Below, piece after piece: positions 1 through 9,566 of a stretch of 64,000 bases of DNA. The notes beneath the pieces were generated by a model, which saw only the letters and a list, made by a program, of their open reading frames with translations, was not told the origin of the DNA and searched no databases. Made by a program: the position numbers and the translations under genes. Position 1 is the first letter of the stretch. The number at the start of each line of letters is the position of its first letter. The DNA is taken from the NCBI GenBank assembly GCA_022592435.1, contig JABYQS010000060.1, positions 62,001 to 126,000 of the forward strand. Direction: 5' to 3'. This stretch comes from Cerioporus squamosus. Lineage: Eukaryota; Basidiomycota; Agaricomycetes; Polyporales; Polyporaceae.

Positions 1-585
1 AACAGCGAGGGACCATGAGAGCGTCGACGGCGAGGCCTGAGCGTGCCAATGTTGGACGGCGCGGTCGAAGAAGGGAACTGCCATGGCCGGGATGTCCGCA
101 CGGGCGAATCCAGTCGGGATGGGCGCCTCCTGCGAGGTGCCTGTATGGGCGTCAAGGGCACCGGAAGCTGCCGCGGGCATACTCGACGCTCAGGCACGTC
201 CGCTGACATCATCGTAGCCTTCGTGAGGCAACGACAGACGACTCTACTATAATCCACACAATGATCAGTAGCTCAAATTCACTTCAAAGTCAATCTATTC
301 CCGGGTGAGCGTTACTTATGCTGCAACTCTGCACACCAGGCGTGAGACGATAAGGACGAGGGTCAGACATATGTCATAGTGACGCAGAGTCCCCACCACA
401 CACAACTGCTGGATCTCTCCTCTCCGCCCACGTCGTTGCTGGAGACTTGCTGCTGCTGCTCTATGATTAGCGTCCCTGTATGTCTTACAGAAGACTATAT
501 ATGCCTCTGCCGCCGTAGCTGGTGGCTCCAACTTGCTTGGCTCCATCTCAGACTCTTCCTCGCTACCGCATTCAACGTTACCACC
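1..585. other. No gene seen; 5' region of the ICL/PEPM-like gene
   Basis: Only short ORFs without recognisable composition occur here. The last 100 bases hold the probable core promoter of the downstream gene. Confidence 0.5.
496..502 (+). promoter_or_regulatory. TATA-like element of the ICL/PEPM-like gene
   Basis: TATATAT lies about 85-90 bases before the ATG at 586, a plausible distance for a fungal gene with a short 5' UTR. Seen by eye only. Confidence 0.35.
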
Positions 586-1813
586 ATGCCTCTCCCACTT
601 TCCTACAAGACTGACCAGGCCAAGAAGCTCCGGCAGCTGATGCAAGAAAGTAAGTACCGCATGCACAACATGAACACACACCCAACATCATCTCATCATC
701 TCTGACGGACCTCCCTATGTACGCGCCGCCGCAGAGGACTGCATCATCTGCCCCGGAGTCTTCGACGGCATCTCCGCGCACATCGCCAACGCCGCCGCCT
801 TCGACGCGCTCTACCTCGCCGGCAGCGGCGCCTCGGGCTCCGTCATCGGCGAGCCCGACCTCTCCGTGATCACCGTCAACGAGCTCGCAGACACCGCGCG
901 CATGATCGTCGGCGTCTCCGACGCGCCCGTCATCGCCGACGCCGACACCGGCTTCGGGGGCCCGCTGAACGTCGCGCGCACCATCGCGCTGTACGAGGCC
1001 GCGGGCGTCGCAGGGTGCCACATCGAGGACCAGACGTTCCCGAAGCGCTGCGGACAGCTCACGGGTAAGGACGTGGTGGATATGGAGACGTACCTCGAGC
1101 GGATCGTGGCAGCCGTGAAGGCGAGGCAGAACCCGGACTTTATCATCATCGCACGCACGGACGCCCGCAATGCGACCACGTTTGGAGGGGAGAAGGCGGG
1201 CGAGGAGGCGTTCCAGGAAGGTGTCAAGAGGTGCGCGGGTTTCACTTCGTGATGTTCGCTCACGAGGCTGAAGACCTGGACAGGCTGAAGGCTGCGCTGG
1301 ATGCGGGAGCGGACGTCGCTTTCATGGAAAGCCCCCGAACGATGGAGGAGGCTGAACGTCTCGTGAAGGCACTCGCACCTCATCCGGTTATGATCAACGT
1401 CCTCCCCAACGGCTTGACGGGCAACTACACAGTGCAGGACTGCAAGCGGCTTGGTTTCAAGCTCGCGATCTACCCCTGCACAGGTTTCAGTACGTACTCG
1501 GCGATGCACAGACGTGTGACGGGAAACTCACCGGCCCTTCCAGTCCCTGCCGCCATCGCGATGGAGAGGTCATACAAGGCGCTGAGAGACAAGGGGACCG
1601 ACCTCGATCACTGTGAGAACTGGCAGATCAAGGACTTCTTCGAGGTGAGTCGACGCCGTATCCCGTCTATGCGCATCCCACCCATTGCTGCTCTTCATCC
1701 AGCGTGTTGGTCTCAAATCCTCGTGGGAGTTCGACCGCGAAGTCGCAGAGAACACGAAGTCCAATGTTAACCCGAAGAAGTACGAGCAGATGCAAGGCCA
1801 CGACCTCTTCTGA
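586..1813 (+). CDS. Isocitrate lyase/PEP mutase superfamily protein
   Basis: Exons 586-649, 735-1230, 1284-1644 and 1703-1813 close to a 343-residue protein. Every intron is GT/AG and 53-85 bases. The protein reads as a TIM-barrel enzyme of the ICL/PEP mutase family: CPGVFDGISAHIA near the N-terminus, then LAGSGASGS, ADADTGFGG (metal-binding acidic pair), HIEDQ, and an active-site loop PKRCGQLTGK, followed by ARTDAR and AFMESPR. Family members cleave or rearrange C-C or C-P bonds of 2-hydroxy or 2-oxo dicarboxylates (methylisocitrate lyase, oxaloacetate hydrolase, PEP mutase). The loop resembles the K-x-C-G-H signature but has Gln in place of His, so the substrate cannot be named. The length is well below full-size fungal isocitrate lyase (over 500 residues), which excludes the glyoxylate enzyme itself. 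The start is the first ATG of the frame, in a CCACCATG context. Confidence 0.85.
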
Positions 1814-2036
1814 GCCGCTCTCGTTGTGTACCTTGCTCGTGTTTGCTCGTGGTTGGCCTATGTTGGCTGGTGCTCCGGACAGTGACTCTTCTTGACCTTG
1901 GACATACCACATGTACGATGATAGCACAAAGATGTACTTGTATGCGTGTACTTCCGAACGCTGTATGATGTTACACCTGCGAGACTTCTCTTGCTCTATT
2001 CTCCCCACCTGTCGGCCATCGCGAACGAAGGACCAT

Positions 2037-2797
2037 CTATGCGGTGCGGAGAATGAGGTGCACCCCGCTGTCCGTGCTGACAACGTCGCTGATCTCGCCA
2101 ACTCTGAGTGCGTACGTCGCCTCCTCGAAAGGCTTCTGCATCTGGCCCTGTAGCACGTAGTCAGCCTCGGGGCGGCCAGAAAACGGGAGTATCAGGGCAT
2201 GCGAACGCACCGGTTTGAAGAACCCCAGGTCGCCGCCGTTGGAGTGCGATGAGCAGTCGCTGTACTTGGACGCGAGCTCTGCGAACTTCTCCGGGTCGCC
2301 GTTGATCTCCGACGCGTATCCTTTGAGCATCTCGATCGCCTCCTCCTTCGACCGCGTGATGTTCGCCTAGGCACGACGTAGACAGTGTCAGGTCCAAGTC
2401 GAGGTCGCACACGCAGGTAAGGGAGAAGAGATTGTGGTGTGGGAAGAGTGGACGGGGAGGGGTAGGGCTTGGGTGGAGAACAGACATAGACTGGACACTC
2501 GGACGCACCTCCTTCCAGCTGCTCGGCCGCCTGCTCCCCCGATGCTTGACCAGCAGGTGGCTCGCGCGCACCTGCGCCGGGCGGTCCGAGTTCAGGAGAT
2601 ACTGCTTCGCACCCGGCAGCGACGCAATCTGGTCTTGCGTGAGACCCGGGGGTGCTTCCCACATCGACTCGCGGGTCTCGGTGTTGTAGAAGTAGGGCAC
2701 ACCGCGCGAGGACGAGATCCGGACTTCCCAAGATGACTGTTACGTTCGTTTCAGCATCATGTACTGAGTCCAAACGTCGTGGGGCGATGCATACCAT
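2037..2797 (-). CDS. ESS1: Peptidyl-prolyl cis-trans isomerase Pin1/Ess1 (WW + parvulin)
   Basis: Four exons on the minus strand (2795-2797, 2509-2736, 2211-2366, 2037-2147) close to 165 residues, the size of Pin1/Ess1. The WW domain comes first: W at residue 4, VPYFYN, then W before EAPPG. It is followed by the parvulin domain. Catalytic and phosphate-binding residues are visible: the basic pair in [13 protein letters not shown], the cysteine in [21 protein letters not shown], and [11 protein letters not shown] at the C-terminus. The enzyme isomerises phospho-Ser/Thr-Pro bonds; in yeast Ess1 acts on the RNA polymerase II CTD and is essential. Exon 1 is the ATG alone, directly followed by a GTATGC donor. 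The 63 bp third intron is a multiple of three and would read through as an open frame, but removing it restores the FFKP-GQMQKPF family sequence. Confidence 0.92.
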
Positions 2798-3239
2798 AGT
2801 TGCGGGTTGAGAGGATGGGCGAGTGAAGGGGATGGGCTTGGTTCGTCCGGAGAGATGATGGTGGTCGATTGGAGGTTGAACTCGATCAACCACGTCATCA
2901 CTGTCAGTCCGGTTCGGGTAATCTAAGCGCTGCTCGTCCCCGGCCCAATCACCCTCAACTTCCCTTTGTTCAAGGACTGCATACGACCTATTGCGACTCT
3001 TGTACGTGTCTTATTGATCTAAAGGACGTAGCCTGACATACTGATGAACCTGATGAAACTTCGCGCGGCAAGATGGATTCGGATTTGTCGTCCCCTGGAA
3101 CAAGTTGAATGCCGTTTCATGTTCAACCTACGTACATGCAGATCGTCTACCTTGAACGTTTGAACATCGAGCATTACAATCCATACGTGCACACCCGATT
3201 CGCTAAGTCTACTACCCGTCCTCTCTGGATCTAGGCTTG

Positions 3240-4727
3240 TCAAGCAGAGCTAGTCCGAGTTTCACCAGGGCTCCGAGTCCGAGGACCAGCTGTCCGTCCT
3301 CGGATCGACACCTCTGCCCTTTTCACAGTGGGAATCGTCTCCAGGATACGGTGCGTCCACCATTGCACATGCAAGTTTTCCAGGTACGGTGCCTTGGTTG
3401 ACGCGAGAGGAAACCCGACTTCGTCGACGCCAAGCGTCAGGGAGAATGTCTCTGCTCCTGAATGCGTGAATGCCCGTATGACGTTGTCCTGTCCGATATG
3501 AGTCAGTGCTGACTGTAGAAACGCAGTTATGTTCACTGACCATGATTCTCTGCAAGATGCCCGCTACGTCTCCCACAATGCTGGTCCGAGGCAACGGCGA
3601 TAGCACGACGGTGACCTTGACCGAGTTTACCGAGCACTGTGTCTTGTGCATCACGCCGTACAACGACGCTGAGAGCCTGTCCACACCACGCCGGTGCGAA
3701 AGAAGCGTGATCTCCAGCGCCGTCGGACAAACGTCCAAGAGGACGTCGGCCAACGGATCCATCTCCATGGAAGTCGGTTCCGAATCGTGGAAATACTTTC
3801 CGATATCATGCAGCACCAGTCGGCGCACTCTCGGGCACGATAGTCCCAGCGTCCAAACGCTCATGACGCTTCCGCTGACCTCGTCGAGGGAGTCCCAGCT
3901 GGAATCGGCGGGCTTGTTGGACTGGCGCTGGATGCTTCTCTGTTTGTGATCCAACTGGCGGTCGCCGTGTGCCGTAGAGTTGGAGAAGTGCCAGTAACTG
4001 AAACGCTCCGAATCGACCTCGACGGCCAGAGAGGATAGCTTGGGCCACGCTGGACAGTATGGGGTGATATCTATGCTGCTCGTGGTGTCAACGACGAGAG
4101 TCAGCCTCGAAAGTTCCGGGAATTTCTTGGTCAATTATATATTGGAGTATGACATATTCATCCACGAAAGCGTGAGATGCTAGCAAAATCAGTCGTGTCA
4201 GTCATGTTTCGCCATATGGACGCCTAGAGGAGGGCTTACGCGCAGAGGCCTTTCGAAGTTCGCTAGCAAGATGATTGAATAATTCTGCAACCTCGGCCTA
4301 ATGTCAAGTCTTTGAGGCGTGGAAGTGCAGCGATGTCCCGCCGCAAAGCGCTCAAGATGAGCCAGTCGTCGGCGTGTGGGATGGATAGCCTCGATAGGTT
4401 GATAAATTTGGGCATGAGGTCGACGAGAGAAGCAACATATGGAACGATGTCGATGGAGAGGTCCTTCACCGTGACGTAACGTGCCCTGGGATTGTCTTCC
4501 TTCGTGCAGAAAGCCACAAAGGAGGATAGCTGCGCGCAAGTTTCGATCTTGATCTCTGTTGACGCTAGAAGTTTGCCGCCTTCGCGATAGAGATCGCGAG
4601 ACAACATCATCATTGTTACGACTGTGGAACGACTTGACGCCCCAGCAGTATAGGGGCGGAAAGTGGTGAGCGCAGCCTCCATGATGGCGTACAGGACATC
4701 GTTGTTCAACGAAGGGAGCCTGCTCAC
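3240..4727 (-). pseudogene. F-box/LRR-like gene copy, frameshifted and with internal stop
   Basis: The reading frames align with the F-box-like paralogues at 14.2 and 16.0 kb. It has an F-box-like start (LNNDVLYAIME), then FSRDLYxEGGKLL, a VKDLSID repeat and a C-terminus KRAEVSIRGR. Two lesions break it. Near 4290 the frame must shift to continue from DLTLGRG into AELFNHLASELRKAS, where a GTAAGC donor lies. In exon 2 an in-frame TAA (4135-4137) sits between SYSNI and LTKKFPELSRLTL, a segment homologous to intact sequence in both paralogues. A 52 bp GT/AG intron (3489-3540) matches the conserved intron of the family. No ATG suits the 5' end. A sequencing error could explain one lesion but hardly both. 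F-box proteins of this kind are presumed SCF ubiquitin-ligase adaptors. Confidence 0.7.
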
Positions 4728-5081
4728 GTTGAGTTATCAACCGGCCGTGACAGCAAAATTGAGCAGATATTCTCACATCTTAGGAAGTCGACAGAGCAGC
4801 GAGATAGAGGAAGGAAGAAGGAGGAAGAGGGGAGTTCAAGTTGCGTCTGCCAACCCCGGAAGGCTGTGCTTAAGTGTATTCACACTGGACATGACTCGGC
4901 CTGACTCGGCCGTCCGTCACGGGTTTACCGGTCATGCCGGATAACCACAGACGACTGCATACTAATAGCAAATAGCAAAGCTGTTGCACAAGAAACCTCA
5001 CCAAGAATCATCCTACAATCCAGGAGCAACCTCGTATCCCGGGTCTTCGTCCAAGTCGATGCACGCGCGCACCCATTGATC
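4728..5081 (-). other. Displaced 3' end of the F-box-like gene interrupted by the transposon
   Basis: On the minus strand, position 5081 downward continues the reading frame that is cut at 14244. Joining across the element gives a further 20 codons (WVRACIDLDEDPG then YEVAPGL) to a stop near 5013. The same tail motif, ARIDLDLDG, ends the paralogue at 57.4 kb. The remainder, down to the pseudogene at 4727, is intergenic. Confidence 0.75.
5075..5081 (+). repeat. Target-site duplication, left copy (ATTGATC)
   Basis: ATTGATC directly precedes the left inverted repeat and recurs at 14237-14243 directly after the right one. Confidence 0.85.
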
Positions 5082-5114
5082 CCCAGTGGAAAATGACTCC
5101 GGCAAGAGACGCCA
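5082..5114 (+). repeat. Left terminal inverted repeat of the transposon
   Basis: 33 bases, 32 matching the reverse complement of 14204-14236. The mismatch is the 24th base (A here, G at the other end). Confidence 0.9.
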
Positions 5115-5340
5115 CGAACAGCCAAAGTCCGCCGTGGCTTTCCGTGACAGACCGTACCGGAAAAAACAGCATATGGCAGATCGCTCGCAACGCGCATCCG
5201 CCAGAATCCGACACTTGCCAGAACGGCCGCAATCCACGCTGTCTGCCCTGGTACGCCGCTGCACGCTCGTGTATGCCGATCAGTGTATTGACCGTCCTCG
5301 GCTTACGGTGGCAGATAACATGTCCGAGGTTTGCCCGCAG

Positions 5341-5424
5341 AAGCGCCAACCCGCCCTCGCTGCCCGCCCTCGCTGCCTGCCCTCGCTGCCCGCCCTCGCT
5401 GCTCTCGCTGCCCGCCCTCTCCGT
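5341..5424 (+). repeat. Short GC-rich tandem repeat (about 13 bp unit CTGCCCGCCCTCG)
   Basis: About six imperfect units of CTGCCCGCCCTCG with a shortened unit near the end. It lies inside the transposon between the left terminus and the accessory gene, with no gene visible. Confidence 0.6.
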
Positions 5425-5621
5425 CCGCCTGCTCCGCTCTCACCGCCCGCCGCTCGCGTTCACACTCACCTCTCAATTCGCCGCCACTCTGGACCCGGTT
5501 CTCGTCGCTGCTGATCTTCCCCTCGCAGAGGCCGCTGGAGCCTGTAGTCCTGTCCTGTACAAGTAGATACTCAATAGAAGTATGTGTTGGATGTGCATCA
5601 TAGAGACATACCTTATACAAA

Positions 5622-8278
5622 TCAGTTCTTGCCCTGCGCATAGTATCTCTGGACAAGTTTCATCGTGGTTAGCGACTGATGAGGGACCGTTGGGGTGAGA
5701 TATGATAACGCGTACCTTTTTCTCGACGTCCGAGAGTGCATTCCATGCCTCGATGACATCCGGAATCGTCTCGGTGCCTGGCCTGTCCGCGGCGAACAGT
5801 TCCCTAGAGACAATCTGGTTAGCGCAGTATACAGAACCAAGTCGATCATTGACTCACATTCCTTTGTACTCCTGCGCACGGGTGATCGAGTTGAGCAAAT
5901 GCAAAGGAAAACGGACAGATTTAGAACATACCATGACGACGGTGGCAGGCGTGAGCTTCTCGAGGGCCTTCCAAACGACGTCGTACTCCTGGGTGGTCGC
6001 ATTCGGGTGGCCCTTCTTGTACACATAAGCATACATGTTCCTGGCAGCAACCAGAAACTCGTTAGTCATTGGGGAACACTTTCGGTGGGGAGATGCGTAC
6101 CGGGCTGTGCGGTTCTTCGAGACGCGCATCTTGGTCGGCTTCTTCTTGCTGGTGTTAGAATCCGCGGCCTGGCGCGAGTCCGAAGGGCTGCTGGTCTTGG
6201 GAGCCGCCGTCATCTTGATCCCTGCTAGGAGGTCTGGCAGCGGGACGGCATCTTCCTTTCGGAAGCGGGAGCTAGCAGATAACAGATAGAGGTCAGCGTG
6301 AGACAGAGTCTGGAACCGCTGTACTCACAGAGGATTGCCGACGATGTATGCTTGATTGGAACCGCTTTCTTCCGTGGGTGCGGGAGTGGTTGTCACCACG
6401 GGTGGTGCGTTCACATGAGCCGGCCATTTCGGGGCAGCCGGCCTCGCGACAACATCGGTGTGGGAGCCTGTGAGGCTGGGCTGTGGGAGAGCGGCCATGT
6501 TAGCCCTGGGCGCGGCATCCTGGAACGGACTGGGGGCACGAGAAGAATTGGCGGAGGACTCTGGAGACGGAACCCAGACAGATGTGGTACTGTCAGCGGG
6601 GCCGTGATCGGTGACGATGCCAGACAGATGAGAACCAGACAAGCCAGGCACAGAGGGAGAACGAGTAAGAGACTGTGAGTGAGTCGCCACAGAGCTTGCC
6701 ACAGAGAGACCTAGAGGTAAGGAGCAAAGAACAGGTTCTGATCGCGAGGCGATATCGAGCGGAGTCTGAGCTGGAATAGCGGACTCCGAGGCTGTAGAAG
6801 CGGTGCCAGAAGTCACAGAGGTACTGTCGGACTGCTTCGACCCTTCTGGAAGCTGCGGAGCGGGCGTTCCTTCAGGCGATATGGTGTACAAGCTGTGGTG
6901 GTTATCTGACGTCGCACCGGGCGCATGGCGAGCCAATATCATGTTATGTTAGTGCGCGGGCAACCTCGGTGGATTCACGCACCTGAGGCCGGGGTTGTCT
7001 TGGCACGCTTCAACGAGTGCTTGCGAGCCAGCGGGGAATCCACCTGTGATGCCGCTCGCTTGATCGTCTTGGTTTTCTCCTTGCTGCGATCACGAAGAAC
7101 GTCTGGGTAGACGCGCTTGCCAAACTCGTCGAACTTCCAGCCATTCTCGCTATCCATGAAGCCAGGCCAGTGCGCGCAGAGCTCAGTCTTGATGTAGTCG
7201 TAAGCGACACTGCCCAGGGCTTTCCAAGTGGGTGCAGCGAGTCCCTCTTCGTTGCAGCTAAGGACGGCTCGCTTCAGGGCAGCGCGGAGGTCACAGTAGG
7301 CGGCGTAGGAGAGAGTGGTGCCGTCGCGGGTTTCCAGGTAGCGAGGGGTCTTCTTCTTCTTGGACTTGTTGTCGTCGTCCTCGTCCTCGTCGTCGCCATC
7401 GTCCTCGTCGCTGTCGCCCAAGTTCTTGACACCACGTGGCCCGTACGGCTGGTAGTCAGCATACTTGTAGAACTTCATCTTGCCATGCAGCGCCTGGTCG
7501 TAGGGCACCGGAGCAACCTTGGCGGCACGCAGCGTCTGGGGAACAAGCATGCCATTGGGGAGCAGCTCCGGGTGGGCGGTTGCGAGAAGCTTGAAGGCAT
7601 TTCTGAGGGCGTAATGATATCAGTGGGACTGATGTAAATGTATCTTGCAATGAGCGCGATGAGATATCGCATATATGCCACATGAGCATGACTATATGCG
7701 CAAGAAAGAATGCACATAGGCGTGTGGACGCGTTGGAGTGGTGCACATAGACCAGCACAAATGTGATACACTTACTGGATTGACTTCTCTGACCCTTCAA
7801 TCCTCGCCTTCTCCAACTCCAGCTCCTGCACGCGCGCCTTGAGATACTCATTCTCCTGCATAGTCTTCGTGAATATGTGGCGGGGAACTGTCACCGATGT
7901 CGGTCCAATATTCTGGTGGGGCCATCGGGTGAGTAGGCAGAGACGGAGAGAAATATATCCATGTGTGCTTACCGGGGACGGGCCCAAAAATGTATGTCCT
8001 TCGACATTGAAGGACGGCATACCCACGCGATGCTCGAACGTCGCACTAGCGGAGAGCATGCTAGGGGTCTTGAGGTCCGGCGCAAAGAAAGACATGTCGC
8101 TGAGGTGACTGCCACTTGACGACGAGCTCGGAGTCTCTTGCATTTGACTCGGACCCAGCCCAGGACCACTAGAGTAGCTCCGTTGACAGTTAGGGCCAGG
8201 CGTCTCAGGTGGGTTCATGGAGGCAATCAGAGCATTGAGTTCAGCATCAGAAATGTCGTCCATGTTGGCAGGCTGCAT
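5622..8278 (-). CDS. Transposon accessory gene A, 682-residue nuclear-type protein
   Basis: Nine exons (7973-8278, 7776-7912, 6983-7602, 6329-6905, 6101-6271, 5932-6040, 5858-5871, 5716-5803, 5622-5648) close exactly to 682 residues. Every junction is GT/AG, and one exon is only 14 bases. The N-terminus (MDDISDAELNALIASM) is acidic, followed by a Ser/Pro-rich stretch and a predicted coiled coil near residues 115-145 (QENEYLKARVQELELEKARIE, quoted in part). Next comes an Asp/Glu run followed by Lys runs, a WK-containing segment with Cys and Tyr, basic nuclear-localisation-like clusters, and a Ser/Thr/Pro-rich linker. The C-terminus ends with AWNALSDVEKKRYYAQ, loosely like the second half of an HMG box. 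I do not recognise the family. Its place between the inverted repeats makes it cargo or a helper factor of the element. It is divergent from gene B across 141 bases. Confidence 0.75.
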
Positions 8279-8419
8279 GTTGGATGAGACTATGATGGCG
8301 GTCGCTGGAAAGGGACAGTTGGTCGGATTAGGAAGTCGAGGCGCTCGTGGCTCCCTGGTTCTCCGCAGGTTCCCATATGGGTTCAGCTCATACTACCACC
8401 ACGACAAGCAAACTGCGAC

Positions 8420-9521
8420 ATGTCCTCCGTGCCCACGGATGGTGCAAGAACGAGCTCTCGGGCCTCAAAGTCACCTGCAGGGAGAGCAGATGATCGCAGC
8501 TACTCTCTTTCTTTGAGTGGTACACCTACTTCGGAAGTTCCATCCTGCGTCGAGCGATTCATGAATATCAGTTCCCCCGCCACACCGCTGACCCCGGGGT
8601 ATGTATTCGCATATAATGTGCAGCCAGTACATTCCTCTGAATGTGCATATAGTCAGCTCCAGATGGACGGGCCGCGCGGTTCTCACAGCTCCGACAACCT
8701 CCTACACGCATACCACAATTATACCCTTCCTCGCATCATCGGGCCTCCACAGCTTGACGAGAGCCTGGAGGATGTCCTCGACTCGCAATCAGCAACCTTC
8801 GTCCGCTCGCATTTCCGCAAGTTTGCAAAGACCGCTGCCCGCAGCGCCGTGCTGCTGAGCCAAGAGGAGATCTCGATCGCGGACATTCGCTCAGCGTTCC
8901 TCTCGCTCTCAGAGGGTCTAGACAGATTACGGGGTGTCATGGGACAGCTTCCGTGCGATGATAAGAACTGGATAGGCTCTCCGTAAGTCCTTCTGATGGA
9001 ATTATCCCCACAAACACCGCTGATATTCTCACCGACTCAGGTCATCTGCACGTCTGCCGCCCCTCGACATCATATCCTCCCTTGTCGACTATCGGTCTAG
9101 TCCCGCGCTGTCTCACCTGCCGAACATTCCTGTGCCTCTCACGCCCCTCGGGATTACTCCCTCGCTTGTCGACTATCAATCCAGTCCCATTTCCGCTTCA
9201 CAGGGCTCATCGCTCAATTGTTCTGACCTGCCGACGATACCTGGGTACAACCGCTATTCGGAGTGGCTTGATGATGAAGCGACCCTCTCAACCTACCCCG
9301 AAGACGCTCTCCCAGTCTTCCCCTTGACCGTCTGCCATCTACCTGTCAGTACCGACACCCTCATCGTGCCTACGTCCGATCCTCTCGAACTGGAGTACCC
9401 GTATATGTACCAACTCTCCGCAGACGACAATCCTCTCATTGTGCCCTTGTCTTGTGTTGAAGAGCTCGATTTACGTTACCGGTGGGAGCCCTCGCTCGAG
9501 CAGAAGTTTCACAATTCGTAA
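8420..9521 (+). CDS. Transposon accessory gene B, 347-residue protein
   Basis: Two exons, 8420-8982 and 9041-9521, separated by a 58 bp GT/AG intron with a CTGAT/CCGAC-like branch region. Together they give 347 residues. The protein is Ser/Pro-rich at the N-terminus, has a helical segment in the middle (SHFRKFAKTAARSAVLL, then ISIADIRSAFLSLSEGLDRL), and contains two near-copies of a short repeat, SSLVDYRSSP and PSLVDYQSSP. No known domain is seen. It is transcribed away from accessory gene A and converges with the transposase gene, 45 bases apart. Its position inside the element suggests a role linked to transposition or its control, but nothing in the sequence proves this. Confidence 0.65.
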
Positions 9522-9566
9522 TCAGAGAGAATTTGTCAGATACAGCTTTGCAATGTAGCACTCTAG

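Noticed and set aside
5341..5424. Possible CRISPR-like array
   Set aside because: The 13 bp GC-rich units abut without spacers, and the organism is a fungus.
5622..6040. Calling accessory gene A an HMG-box protein
   Set aside because: Only the last about 20 residues resemble an HMG helix; the full domain pattern is not visible.
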